Numbered from the stretch's first letter, positions 27,718 through 37,435 are shown. The stretch: DNA of 64,000 bases from Rhizobium rhizogenes NBRC 13257 (GCF_000696095.1 NZ_BAYX01000001.1:1-64000); one strand, 5' to 3'. The notes: generated by a model not told the origin, from the letters alone. Program-made: numbers and translations.

Positions 27718-29304
27718 CTAGAAATCAGTCGGCACGCCGCCTTCCTCCTTGCGTCTTGCCACAAAGGCATCAAGCTCCTCCTCGATTGCTGAATCAAGCG
27801 GTGGACGCTCGTAACGGGCAAGGGTTTCCTTGAAGATGCGGTTGGCGTGATCATAGGTCGTGGGACGGCCGGCTTCCGTCCAGGTCTCGTAGTTCCGCCA
27901 GTCGGAAAGAATGGGCGAATAGAAGGCGGTCTCATAGCGGGCGAGCGTATGGGCCGTGCCAAAATAGTGGCCGCCGGGGCCGACATCGCGCACGGCGTCG
28001 AGCGCCAGTGCATCCTGGCTGACATCCAGAGGGGTCAGGAACTCGGCGACCATCTGCAGCATGTCGACATCGAGGATGAATTTCTCGAAGCAGGCGGTCA
28101 GCCCGCCCTCGCTCCAGCCGGCGGCGTGCAGCACGAAATTGCCGCCGCCCTGGGTCAGCGCCCAGAGCGACAGCGCCGACTCGTAGGCTGCCTGTGCGTC
28201 CAGCGTGTTGGAGGCGTTGGTGTTGGAAGTACGGTAGGGGATGCCGTAGCGGCGGGCGAGCTGGCCGCCGGCGATCACCGCCTTCATATATTCCGGTGTG
28301 CCGAAGGCCGGCGCGCCTGTCTTCATGTCGACGTTCGAGGTGAAGCCGCCATACATGACCGGCGCTCCCTTGCGCACCATCTGGCTGAAGGCGATGCCGC
28401 AGAGCGCTTCGGCATTCTGCTGCACCAGCGCGCCGGCAATGGTCACCGGCGCCATGGCGCCCGCCAGCGTGAAGGGCGTGATGACCACGACCTGGCCGCG
28501 CGACGACATTTCGATGATGCCCTGCAGCATTGGCCCGTCGAGGCGCAGTGGGGAGGAGGAGTTGATGATGGTGAAGAGCGACGGTTCGCGCTCCATCTGC
28601 TCCATGCTGATACCGCGGCCGATGCGGGCGATCTCGATGCCGTCGAGATTACGCTGCTTGCCGAGGGAATAGCAGTGAAACGCCTTGTCGGTCAGCTTGA
28701 CGATGTCGGAGAGGCAGTCGAGATGGCGCACCGAGGCGTGGATATCGATGGGCTCGACGGGATAGCCGCCCGTCGTGTGGATGACGTCGTAGGATTGGGC
28801 AAGCTTGATCAGCTTGCGGAAATCCTCCCGGTTGCCGGCCCGCCTGCCGCCTTCGCGGTCGGCGACGAAAGGTGCGGAGGCGACCTGAGCGAAGATGAGG
28901 TTGTTGCCGCCGATCTCCACGTTTCTGAGCGGATTTCGGGCATGCAGCGTGAAGGTCGAGGGGACGGAGGTGATCAGTTCCATGATCATGCCGCGATCGA
29001 AGCGGACGCGCTCGGTGCCGGGCGTGACGTCTGCACCTGCCGCCTTCATGCGCTCGCGCGCTTCCGGCAGGATGATGTCCATGCCGATCTCTTCGAGAAT
29101 GGTCAGCGACGCCTCGTGAATGTCGTCCAGCGTTTCGGGCGACAGAAGTTCGGTGCGCGCGAGATTGTTGACGAGGTTGAGGTACTTCGAACCGCTCGGT
29201 TTGCGGCTGCGTTCAGCGCCGCGGCCACCGGTCCGGCGGCGGCGCTCGGCTGGCACCGCTGCTGTATCGGTCTCGCGCAAGGCCGTTGTTGCATCGTGGC
29301 TCAT
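27718..29304 (-). CDS. MttB-family (trimethylamine methyltransferase-like) protein
   Basis: 528 aa. Matches the large MttB superfamily across most of its length (for example TTGGYPVEP and MTGAPAFGTPEY-like segments). The frame has no internal TAG, so it is the non-pyrrolysine type, whose studied members demethylate glycine betaine or other quaternary amines onto a corrinoid protein. A basic N-terminal extension (RRRRTGGRG) precedes the core. No corrinoid-protein gene or other methyltransferase gene is nearby. Substrate unknown. Confidence 0.83.
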   Translation of the reverse strand: MSHDATTALRETDTAAVPAERRRRTGGRGAERSRKPSGSKYLNLVNNLARTELLSPETLDDIHEASLTILEEIGMDIILPEARERMKAAGADVTPGTERVRFDRGMIMELITSVPSTFTLHARNPLRNVEIGGNNLIFAQVASAPFVADREGGRRAGNREDFRKLIKLAQSYDVIHTTGGYPVEPIDIHASVRHLDCLSDIVKLTDKAFHCYSLGKQRNLDGIEIARIGRGISMEQMEREPSLFTIINSSSPLRLDGPMLQGIIEMSSRGQVVVITPFTLAGAMAPVTIAGALVQQNAEALCGIAFSQMVRKGAPVMYGGFTSNVDMKTGAPAFGTPEYMKAVIAGGQLARRYGIPYRTSNTNASNTLDAQAAYESALSLWALTQGGGNFVLHAAGWSEGGLTACFEKFILDVDMLQMVAEFLTPLDVSQDALALDAVRDVGPGGHYFGTAHTLARYETAFYSPILSDWRNYETWTEAGRPTTYDHANRIFKETLARYERPPLDSAIEEELDAFVARRKEEGGVPTDF

Positions 29305-29519
29305 CGCTCTTTCTCCACCATTATCCCAACGTGATTCTTGGCAGAGTTCGATGCTGGATGCTGCCGTCGTTTGCGACCAGGGAGTGACCGTTTTGGGATA
29401 TTCGGTGGTCTGAACGCGACGTTCGGTGGGCTGAAAATATGGTTAACGGCTTGTTAAAGCGCTTTGTGATACAGCCTTGGTTCAGTAAACTATCGTGAGC
29501 GGTGAGAAGAGGGGCGCTG

Positions 29520-32500
29520 TTGAACTCGGACGGTGAACTGCTGGAGTTGGCCTGCCGCCGGATCGCCGATCTGGATCAGCCGGCTTATGTCAAGAACAGC
29601 GATCTGCGCTATGTCGCCGTCAACCAGGCCTATGCGCGGTTTTTCCGGCGCGATATCTCCGATTTCATTGGCAATCGCAGCCGCGATCTCTTCGACAGTG
29701 GCGAGGAAGTCGACCGCGAGGACAAGGAGCGCCGCTCGCTGGTGTTCGGTTCCGAGGAGACGGCGCTGTGCTTCGATCCGGCCGGCCATGTCCGGTCGCG
29801 GGTGCAGATCGAAAGCTTCTCGCCGTCCGAGGACCGGCTTTATGTCTTCGGCATATTTCTCGATGCGCCGGCCGTGCCTTCGGTTTTCTCCTCCGAGACG
29901 CGTGACGTCGGCATTCAGGGTGAAAGCGTCGACGAGACCGGGCTTTATCGCACCATTCTCGAGGATCTGCCGGTTGCCTCCTTCGTGCGCGATGCGAGCC
30001 ATCGGCTGATCTATTCCAACGAGGCCTACGCGGCGATCACGGGGCTTAGCCGCGCCGATGTACTCGGCAAGACCGAGCACGAGATGTTCGAAACCGGCGC
30101 CGATGATTATTTCGCCGAAAACGAGCAAGTGCTGAATGAGGGGCGTGGGCTCGCCTTCGAGGGGCAGGTGGTCGATCGGCAGCATGTGACGCATCCGATC
30201 ATGACGCGCATCAACCGTGTCGTCACCTCGGACGGCAAGCGCTATGTCGTCGGCTCCATGAACGATATTTCCGAGTTGAAGCTGCGCGAGACGCAGTTGA
30301 TCGAGGCGCAGGCGCGCGCCGAGGCGTTGCATCAGGATCTCGGGAGCATCCTCCGCTCTATGCCGATCGGCGTGATGATCCATGATAGCGATTGCAACGT
30401 CGAATATACCAATGATGCCTTTTACGACATCTGGGATTTCTCGAAGGACGAGCGCTTTGAGGGCCGGCCTGTTCGCGATCTCATCGTCAAGCATTTCGAG
30501 CTTGGCCGTTACGGCGCCGATGCCGGCGATATCGACGATATCTACCAGGCCCGGATGGAGGCCTCCCACAACGCCGGGCCAAATCTCCAGACCGAGATGA
30601 GCTATGCCGACGGCAAATCGGTCATTATGGATTCGCGCCGCATTTCAAACGGCCGCACGCTTGTCACCTATGCCGACATCTCCTCCGTGCGCCAACAGGA
30701 GCGAGAGATCAATGAAGCGCATCTTGCGCTGGAACGTCTCGGCGATCTGATGACGGACGCGACACATGCCATGTCGCAAGGGCTGCTGATCTTGCAGGAC
30801 GGCATCATTATGCTGGCGAACGACGCGCTGACAGACATGCTGCTCGTTCCCGCGGATTGTCTGGCGGTTGGCAAGCACTGGTCCGCCGCCTTCGATCATT
30901 GTGCTGCCCGCGGCGATTTCGGTGCCGATCCGGAGGCCTTGCGGTTTGCCTGGCGCGAAAATATGGCGGCGGACAAGCCGGTTTCGATGATCTTCCGGGT
31001 GGCGGGTGAGCGCTGGATACAGCTCGAAGCGGCGGTGAGCGAGAGTCGCCGCTGGACCGTGGTGCTGACCGACGTCACCGAGATGAAAAAGCGTGAAGCG
31101 GAACTACAGCTGCTGCTGGCCCGCAGCGAAGCTGCCGACCGGGCCAAATCAGAATTTCTCGCCAATATGAGCCATGAAATCCGCACGCCGATGAACGGCG
31201 TTCTCGGCATGGCGGAATTGTTGGCCAAGACCGATCTAGATGCCCGGCAGAAGACCTTCATCGACATCATCGTCAAGTCGGGCAATGCGCTTCTGACGAT
31301 CATCAACGATATCCTCGATTTCTCCAAGATCGACGCCGGCCAGATGCGCCTGCGCAAGGCGGCCTTCGATCCGACCGAAGCGGTGGAAGATGTCGCGACG
31401 CTCCTGTCGTCGCCGGCGGCGGAAAAGGACATCGAGCTTCTGGTGCGCGCCACGCCCGAGGTGCCGGCCATGGTGCTGGGGGATGCAGGCCGCTTCCGCC
31501 AGATCGTGACCAACCTGCTTGGCAATGCGATCAAGTTCACCGAGCGCGGCCATGTGCTGGTCGAGGTGGATAGCCAGCCGATCGACAATGGCGAGGTCAT
31601 GCTGACGCTTCGCATCGAGGATACCGGCCTTGGCATTTCCAAGGAGAAGCTCGACTCCATTTTTGAGAAGTTTTCGCAGGTCGACGCCTCCTCGACGCGG
31701 CGCCACGAAGGCACGGGTCTCGGTCTTGCGATCACCGCCGGGCTGGTCGATCTCTTTGGTGGCTATCTCGAAGTCGATAGCGAATGGGGCAAGGGGTCGA
31801 CCTTTACCGTACATCTACCGATGCCGCCGGTAGCCGCGCGCAGCGAACCGCGCACGGTGCCGGTCAATGTCAAGGGTGCGCGCATTCTTGTCATCGACGA
31901 CAACGAGATCAACCGGCGGATCTTGGAAGAGCAGTTGCAGCAGTGGGGCTTTGACGGCTATGCCGCCGAAGACGGCAAGACAGGGCTTGCCATCCTCCAT
32001 GCTGCTTCCGAGATGGGCGCGCCGGTCGATGCCGTGATCCTTGATTACCATATGCCGGACATGAATGGCGACGAGGTAGCGCGCACCATCCGCGCGGATG
32101 CTCGCTTCGAAGCTCTGTCCCTGATCTTCCTGACATCCATGGATGTGGTCGGCAGCGACAAGGAATTCGCGGCATTGAACGGTCAGGCACATCTGATGAA
32201 GCCGGTTCGTGCCAATGTGCTGCGCGGTACCATCATCGATGTCGTACGCATGGCGCGCCGGCAACGGATGACCGGCTATGCGACCGCGGTCGCCGCGCAA
32301 TTGCCGATAGAGGCTGAAGCGGAAGCCGCGATCCTGGCCGTCGAGCAGGAGGTGTCAGCAAACCCCGTCAGCGCCATCGATGTCCTCGTGGCCGAGGACA
32401 ATGAGGTCAACCAGATCGTCTTCACACAGATCCTGCAGGTCACAGGCCTGCGCTTCCTCGTGGTTCAGAATGGCCAGGAGGCCGTGGACGCCTGGCTCAA

Positions 32501-32780
32501 GCTGCGGCCGTCACTGATCATGATGGATGTCTCGATGCCGGTCATGAACGGCCATCAGGCGACGCGCACGATCAGGCAGCTGGAGGCGGAAGCCGGGCTG
32601 GGATGTCATGTACCGATCGTCGGCGTCACCGCCCATGCGCTCGATGTCGACCGCGACATGTGCCTGGAGGCCGGCATGGATGATTATATGTCGAAGCCTA
32701 TCAGCCCTGAGCTTCTTGAAGCGAAGGTCCGCCGCTGGCTCGGCGACGAAGTGCTTCAGACCGAGCGCTCCCGCAACTAA
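29520..32780 (+). CDS. Hybrid sensor histidine kinase with PAS domains and two receivers
   Basis: 1086-aa signalling protein with no obvious membrane segment, so probably cytoplasmic. PAS-like modules begin near residues 10, 135, 270 and 405. A HisKA domain carries the phospho-acceptor in SHEIRTPMNG (His about 552), and an ATPase domain has GTGLGLAIT. Two receivers follow, with Asp at about 842 (VILDYHMPD) and about 1003 (MMDVSMP). The TTG at 29520 is preferred, with AGGGG 5 bases upstream; a GTG at 29502 is possible. No partner regulator is adjacent. Its end overlaps mnmD by four bases. Confidence 0.9.
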   Translation: MNSDGELLELACRRIADLDQPAYVKNSDLRYVAVNQAYARFFRRDISDFIGNRSRDLFDSGEEVDREDKERRSLVFGSEETALCFDPAGHVRSRVQIESFSPSEDRLYVFGIFLDAPAVPSVFSSETRDVGIQGESVDETGLYRTILEDLPVASFVRDASHRLIYSNEAYAAITGLSRADVLGKTEHEMFETGADDYFAENEQVLNEGRGLAFEGQVVDRQHVTHPIMTRINRVVTSDGKRYVVGSMNDISELKLRETQLIEAQARAEALHQDLGSILRSMPIGVMIHDSDCNVEYTNDAFYDIWDFSKDERFEGRPVRDLIVKHFELGRYGADAGDIDDIYQARMEASHNAGPNLQTEMSYADGKSVIMDSRRISNGRTLVTYADISSVRQQEREINEAHLALERLGDLMTDATHAMSQGLLILQDGIIMLANDALTDMLLVPADCLAVGKHWSAAFDHCAARGDFGADPEALRFAWRENMAADKPVSMIFRVAGERWIQLEAAVSESRRWTVVLTDVTEMKKREAELQLLLARSEAADRAKSEFLANMSHEIRTPMNGVLGMAELLAKTDLDARQKTFIDIIVKSGNALLTIINDILDFSKIDAGQMRLRKAAFDPTEAVEDVATLLSSPAAEKDIELLVRATPEVPAMVLGDAGRFRQIVTNLLGNAIKFTERGHVLVEVDSQPIDNGEVMLTLRIEDTGLGISKEKLDSIFEKFSQVDASSTRRHEGTGLGLAITAGLVDLFGGYLEVDSEWGKGSTFTVHLPMPPVAARSEPRTVPVNVKGARILVIDDNEINRRILEEQLQQWGFDGYAAEDGKTGLAILHAASEMGAPVDAVILDYHMPDMNGDEVARTIRADARFEALSLIFLTSMDVVGSDKEFAALNGQAHLMKPVRANVLRGTIIDVVRMARRQRMTGYATAVAAQLPIEAEAEAAILAVEQEVSANPVSAIDVLVAEDNEVNQIVFTQILQVTGLRFLVVQNGQEAVDAWLKLRPSLIMMDVSMPVMNGHQATRTIRQLEAEAGLGCHVPIVGVTAHALDVDRDMCLEAGMDDYMSKPISPELLEAKVRRWLGDEVLQTERSRN

Positions 32781-33511
32781 GCCTGTTTGATCCCGCAGAG
32801 CATTTCGCGCTTGCCGGCAAAGCCCTTGCGCCGCTCGACCGCAAAACCTGCCGTTTGCAGGTTACGGCGCACGAAGCCGGCTGCGGCATAGGTGGCGAAG
32901 GTACCGCCTGGGGCGCTCTTCTCATAAAGAAGCTGCATCAGTTCCGGCGACCACATGTCGGCGTTTCGCGACGGCGCAAAGCCGTCGAGATACCACGCGT
33001 CGAAGCCTGCTTTTGCCTGGCTCACACCGTCCATTGCCGGGCCACAGACGACGCTGAGGCGTGTGCGGGCGTCAAGGGTAAGCGTGACGGTGCCGCGTGG
33101 CTCTTCCGGCCAGGCGGCGACAAGCGCCTGACGTTCGGCATCGATCTCCGGCCAGCGTGCGAGCGCACGGTCGATCTCCTCGGCGCGCATCGGATAGAGT
33201 TCGAAGGACATGAAATGCAGTTGCGAGTTCGGCTCGCCGTGTTGCTTCCATTGCCGCCAGGTCTCGCAGAAATTCAGGCCGGTGCCGAAACCGAGCTCGC
33301 CGATCAGGAAATTCTGCTGCCCGTTCCAGCGCGCGGGCAGGCCATTGCCATCGAGGAAGACGTGGCCGCATTCCAGCCGGCCGTCGGTCTGGCAATAAAA
33401 ATGGTCGCCAAAGGCGGTCGAATAGGGCATATCGCCGTCGCGCCATTCGAGCTCTTGGCTCACTGCAGTGGTCTCGGTCGCGTGCGTCCGATCGGAAACT
33501 GGATCTGTCAT
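32777..33511 (-). CDS. mnmD: tRNA 5-methylaminomethyl-2-thiouridine methyltransferase MnmD
   Basis: 244-aa SAM-dependent methyltransferase. It is the stand-alone counterpart of the N-terminal half of E. coli MnmC, which methylates nm5s2U34 of tRNA. Family signatures are GELGFGTGLNF (SAM site) and DAWYLDGFAPSRNADMWS. The FAD oxidoreductase that forms the other half of MnmC in E. coli starts on the opposite strand here; the two start codons share the bases CATG (33509-33512). Confidence 0.9.
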   Translation of the reverse strand: MTDPVSDRTHATETTAVSQELEWRDGDMPYSTAFGDHFYCQTDGRLECGHVFLDGNGLPARWNGQQNFLIGELGFGTGLNFCETWRQWKQHGEPNSQLHFMSFELYPMRAEEIDRALARWPEIDAERQALVAAWPEEPRGTVTLTLDARTRLSVVCGPAMDGVSQAKAGFDAWYLDGFAPSRNADMWSPELMQLLYEKSAPGGTFATYAAAGFVRRNLQTAGFAVERRKGFAGKREMLCGIKQA

Positions 33512-34694
33512 GGGAAAAGCCGATAATCCTCCGGGGCCTGCCGGTCAATCATCCGTCGAACTTCTGATCGTCGGCGGCGGCATCATGGGCCTGTGGGCGG
33601 CGGTGCATGCGGAGCGGCTGGGCATAGAGACGCTGCTTGTCGATAGCGCCCGGCTGGGAAGCGGAGCAAGCGGCGGCCTGCTTGGTGCGCTGATGCCGCA
33701 TATGCCCGACAAGTGGTCCGGGAAGAAGCAATTTCAATTCGATGCGCTGGTGGCTCTGGAGAGTGATATTGCGGCGCTTGAAGCCACAACCGGGCTTTCC
33801 GCTGGATATCGCCGTTCGGGACGACTTATTCCCCTACCGAAGCCGCATCTGCGCAAGATCGCGCTTGGTCATTCGCAGGACGCAGAGACACATTGGCGTC
33901 ACGGTGATCGGCAGTTCCATTGGCAGGTGCTGGACACCGCGCAGGTCGATGGCTGGATCGATGCCGCCGCCGGCGAAAGCGGGTTTGTTTTCGACACGCT
34001 CGCCGCTCGCGTGGCGCCGCGCGCCTTGCTGAAGGTTCTGATCGAGTTTCTCGGCAAGGCGAAACATGTTCGACTTGTCCAGGGATTGGGCGTCGACAGT
34101 ATCGATCCGGACAGAGGTATTGCAACGACCTGCGAGGATGCCATTCATTTCGGCCGCTGCATTCTTTCCGCCGGCCACAGCTCCTTTCCGATACTCGACG
34201 GCTTGACGCCCGGCCGCCATTCTCCTCTCGGCCAGCCGGTCAAGGGCCAGGCGGCTTTGCTGAAGGCGGATGTCGATGCAAGCCTGCCGGTGATCTTTCG
34301 CGACGGGCTCTATATCGTTCCGCACGAAGGCGGGCTGGTAGCGGTCGGAAGCACCAGCGAGAACCGTTTTGACGATCCGACATCGACGGATAGCCAGCTG
34401 GACGCTCTGCTCGCCGCTGCCCGCGCGATGGCGCCGGTTCTTGCCGACGCCGAGGTGGTCGAGCGCTGGGCCGGCTTGCGGCCGAAGGCGATCGACAGGG
34501 ACCCGATGGTGGGAGCACATCCGGACCATCTGCGCCTGATCGCGCTGACCGGCGGTTTCAAGGTCAGCTTCGGCCTGGCCCATCGTCTGGCCGAGGCGGC
34601 GGTTCTGGAGGCGGCGGAGATTCCGTGTTCTTTCAAGCTGCCGCAGGGTTTTGCGCTTTCGAATCATATTGTAGCTGCATCACATAAAACGTGA
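33510..34694 (+). CDS. FAD-dependent oxidoreductase (DAO family, MnmC C-domain-like)
   Basis: 394 aa. The N-terminal FAD-binding motif is VGGGIMGLWAA; the later GSGASGGLLGALMPHMPDKW segment resembles the MnmC oxidoreductase half. In E. coli MnmC that half removes the carboxymethyl group from cmnm5s2U34 of tRNA. Location against mnmD favours this role; glycine or D-amino acid oxidase activity is the alternative. The ATG shares bases with the mnmD start codon. A weak hairpin (34691-34711) follows the stop. Confidence 0.78.
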   Translation: MGKADNPPGPAGQSSVELLIVGGGIMGLWAAVHAERLGIETLLVDSARLGSGASGGLLGALMPHMPDKWSGKKQFQFDALVALESDIAALEATTGLSAGYRRSGRLIPLPKPHLRKIALGHSQDAETHWRHGDRQFHWQVLDTAQVDGWIDAAAGESGFVFDTLAARVAPRALLKVLIEFLGKAKHVRLVQGLGVDSIDPDRGIATTCEDAIHFGRCILSAGHSSFPILDGLTPGRHSPLGQPVKGQAALLKADVDASLPVIFRDGLYIVPHEGGLVAVGSTSENRFDDPTSTDSQLDALLAAARAMAPVLADAEVVERWAGLRPKAIDRDPMVGAHPDHLRLIALTGGFKVSFGLAHRLAEAAVLEAAEIPCSFKLPQGFALSNHIVAASHKT

Positions 34695-34800
34695 ACGTAA
34701 GCTGCGTTCAGGTCGTCAATCTGTCACGCAAATCACCTATCTCCTTGCCCATCGGCAACCGGTTGGACCAGCCGGTTTATCGCCCTCTGGAGGAGATTTT

Positions 34801-35508
34801 ATGCGCTACGCCATTTGCTTCACGCCGTCCGCGAGCGATCCGCTGACGCTGGTGGCCGCAAACTGGCTCGGCCGCAATGTCTATTCCGGCGAGATGGTCG
34901 ATCCGCCCGCCACGCGCGGGCTCGGTATTCACGAAATCGCCTTCCATACCGCCGTGCCGCGCCGCTATGGCTTCAACGGCACATTAAAGGCGCCGTTTCG
35001 ACTGGCGGAGGATGCGTCCGAGGCTGGGCTGTTGCGCGATCTCATGCGCTTTTCCGGCACGCTTACGCCCTTCGAGATTCCGCGGCTGGAAGTCGCGCGC
35101 CTTGGCAGCGCTTTTGGCCTGGTGCCGTCGGTCCCCTGCCAGAAAATGCATTTCCTTGCCGCATCGGTGATCCAGGCCTTCGATCACTACCGTGCGCCGC
35201 TGACCGAGGCGGAAATTGAACGCAGCGACCCCGACGGCTTGTCAGCCACGCAATTCGCCAATCTGCACCGCTGGGGCCATCCCCATGTCATGGACGAATT
35301 CCGCTTCCATATGATGCTGACGGGCACGGTCAATCCCACCGATACCGCGCGCATGGAGCAGGTCTTGCGTGATGTCTTCGAGCCGGTACTTGCCGAGCCT
35401 GTGCCGGTGTCGAACATCGCGCTGATGATGGAAGAGGGCATGGGCGGGCCGTTCCGCGTGCACTCCCTGCATCCGATGGGCAAGATCAGCGCCCGCAAAA
35501 TCGCCTAG
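34801..35508 (+). CDS. DUF1045 protein (2H phosphoesterase-like)
   Basis: 235 aa, matching the DUF1045 family, usually found in phosphonate operons and distantly related to 2H phosphoesterases. The second HxT-like motif is present (FRFHMMLTG, His170). The first reads GFNGTLKAPF, with Asn59 where His is expected, so catalysis may be lost or changed. No phn genes are nearby; instead it stands before puuE. A good GGAGG precedes the ATG. Confidence 0.75.
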   Translation: MRYAICFTPSASDPLTLVAANWLGRNVYSGEMVDPPATRGLGIHEIAFHTAVPRRYGFNGTLKAPFRLAEDASEAGLLRDLMRFSGTLTPFEIPRLEVARLGSAFGLVPSVPCQKMHFLAASVIQAFDHYRAPLTEAEIERSDPDGLSATQFANLHRWGHPHVMDEFRFHMMLTGTVNPTDTARMEQVLRDVFEPVLAEPVPVSNIALMMEEGMGGPFRVHSLHPMGKISARKIA

Positions 35509-35604
35509 GGATTTATTCCTGAAAGGAAAGTGAGTTTCTTACTTTCCATCTCGACTTTCCGGCCGTGGATGCTACCGTCTCCGCATATTCGAGAAGGTGC
35601 TTTC

Positions 35605-36528
35605 ATGTCCGATACCTATCCCCGCAATCTCGTCGGCTACGGCCGCAATCCGCCCGATCCGAAATGGCCCGGTGATGCCCGCGTCGCGGTACAGTTCGTG
35701 ATCAATTATGAAGAGGGCGGGGAAAGCAGCATTCTCGACGGCGATCCGGCTTCTGAGAACCTGCTGTCGGAAATCGTCGGCGCGGCGGCCTGGCCGAACC
35801 AGCGCAATCTCAACATGGAATCGATCTATGAATATGGTTCGCGCGCCGGTTTCTGGCGGCTGTGGCGCATGTTCACCGAGCTCAAGGTGCAGGCGACCGT
35901 CTATGGCGTGACGCTTGCCATGGCGCGCAATCTCGAAGCCGTTGCTGCCATGAAGGAAGCCGGCTGGGAGATCGCCAGCCACGGCTATCGCTGGCTGGAA
36001 TATAAGGACTTTCCCGAGGATCTTGAGCGCAAGCATATCCTCGAGGCTGTGCGGCTGCATACCGAGCTGACCGGCGAGCGCCCCTACGGCATGTATCAGG
36101 GCAAGCCTTCCGATAATACGCTTAAGCTGGTGATGGAGGAGGGCGGGTTTCTCTATTCGTCGGATTCCTATGCCGACGATCTGCCCTATTGGGTCGATGG
36201 CCTCGACGGCAAGCCGTTCCTGATCATTCCCTATACGCTTGACACCAACGACATGCGCTTCGCCACACCGCAGGGCTTCAATTCCGGCGATCAGTTCTTC
36301 ACCTATCTCAAGGACGCCTTCGATACGCTCTATGAAGAGGGCAAGCAGGGCAGCCCGAAGATGATGTCGGTCGGCCTGCATTGCCGTCTGGTCGGACGGC
36401 CGGGTCGCGCGGCGGCGCTCAGGCGCTTCATTGAGTATGTGCTGAAGCACGACAAGGTCTGGGTGCCCAAGCGCATCGAGATCGCCAATCATTGGTACGA
36501 GAACCACCTGCCTGCGGGCGCTCCCTGA
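35605..36528 (+). CDS. puuE: Allantoinase PuuE (polysaccharide deacetylase fold)
   Basis: 307 aa. Metal-independent allantoinase of the NodB-like fold that opens allantoin to allantoate. It starts with the family-typical MSDTYPRNLVGYGRNPPDP and contains GWEIASHGYRW and SYADDLPYW. The start at 35605 has AGAAGG upstream; an upstream frame lacks family resemblance. It is the first gene of a tight operon puuE-uraD-(HepT-like)-allA-uraH-metallophosphoesterase. Confidence 0.93.
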   Translation: MSDTYPRNLVGYGRNPPDPKWPGDARVAVQFVINYEEGGESSILDGDPASENLLSEIVGAAAWPNQRNLNMESIYEYGSRAGFWRLWRMFTELKVQATVYGVTLAMARNLEAVAAMKEAGWEIASHGYRWLEYKDFPEDLERKHILEAVRLHTELTGERPYGMYQGKPSDNTLKLVMEEGGFLYSSDSYADDLPYWVDGLDGKPFLIIPYTLDTNDMRFATPQGFNSGDQFFTYLKDAFDTLYEEGKQGSPKMMSVGLHCRLVGRPGRAAALRRFIEYVLKHDKVWVPKRIEIANHWYENHLPAGAP

Positions 36529-36529
36529 G

Positions 36530-37033
36530 ATGGTGTCGCGTGACGAATTCGTGGCTCGTTTCGGCGGGGTCTTCGAGCACTCCCCATTCATCGCCGAGCG
36601 TGCTTATGACGCTGGTTCCATTGCCGAGCCGCTGACGTCGGGTGGCGTTCATGCCGTCCTGGCTGCTATTTTCCGCGCTGCCAGTGCGGACGAGCGGCTT
36701 GGCGTCTTGCGGGCGCATCCCGATCTTGCCGGCCGGTTGGCGATTGCCGGCGAGCTTACCGAGGATAGCCGCAAGGAGCAGGCGGGGGCAGGGCTCGATC
36801 GGCTGAGCCCTGCAGAGCATGCCCGCTTCACCGAACTCAACACGGCTTACGTGACGAAATTCGGCTTTCCTTTTATTATCGCGGTCAGGGGTCTCGGCAA
36901 GGACGACATCCTTGCCGCCTTCGAAACGCGGATCGGCAATGACCGGGACGCGGAATTTACGACCGCAACGGCGCAGGTGGAGAAGATCGCCCTGCTTCGC
37001 CTGCAATCCATGCTTCCAGACGGAGGTGTGTGA
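36530..37033 (+). CDS. uraD: OHCU decarboxylase UraD
   Basis: 167 aa. Decarboxylates 2-oxo-4-hydroxy-4-carboxy-5-ureidoimidazoline to S-allantoin. The catalytic His lies in LRAHPDLAGR and the conserved Glu in SRKEQAGAGLD. The start codon lies one base after the puuE stop, so the two are probably translationally coupled. Confidence 0.93.
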   Translation: MVSRDEFVARFGGVFEHSPFIAERAYDAGSIAEPLTSGGVHAVLAAIFRAASADERLGVLRAHPDLAGRLAIAGELTEDSRKEQAGAGLDRLSPAEHARFTELNTAYVTKFGFPFIIAVRGLGKDDILAAFETRIGNDRDAEFTTATAQVEKIALLRLQSMLPDGGV

Positions 37034-37067
37034 TGCGGCTCCGGCTTTTCGGCGACAAGGCCTAGCT

Positions 37068-37430
37068 ATGACCACGCAGGGTCCTGTCTATTATCTGGAT
37101 CGCATGCAGAAGGCCGCCGACGAGGCGTGTCTTTTCGTTCGAGGCATGAATGGGGCTGCATTTGCTGGAAACAAGCTTGTGCAATCCGCTGTCGCATACA
37201 GCCTTTGCGTCATTGGTGCAGCAGCAGTCGAATTGTTGGAAAAACATCCGGAATTCGAACCGGAGCATCCGGAGGTGCGCTGGAACGAGCTGAGGGATAT
37301 GGGCAAGCGCCTATTGTTCGACGAAGCTTCGATGGGTGTCGAGGATCTCTGGACTGCCGTTGCGCACGCGGTCCCGGAATTGCTATCGCAGCTCGAAGCG
37401 ATCCGCCATTGGCGGGCAGAAGGCGAATGA
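37068..37430 (+). CDS. HepT-like (DUF86) protein without catalytic motif
   Basis: 120 aa with the helical layout of HepT ribonuclease toxins (DUF86), including [10 protein letters not shown] near residue 70-79 and LWTAV near 94-98. The expected RX4HXY motif after the MRN-type helix is replaced: the R, H and Y positions are Gly79, Phe84 and Glu86. There is no MntA/nucleotidyltransferase partner. The gene lies inside the purine operon and overlaps the next frame, so it may be an adapted regulatory or structural protein. Family assignment is by alignment in my head and is moderate. Confidence 0.62.
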   Translation: MTTQGPVYYLDRMQKAADEACLFVRGMNGAAFAGNKLVQSAVAYSLCVIGAAAVELLEKHPEFEPEHPEVRWNELRDMGKRLLFDEASMGVEDLWTAVAHAVPELLSQLEAIRHWRAEGE

Positions 37431-37435
37431 TCATA

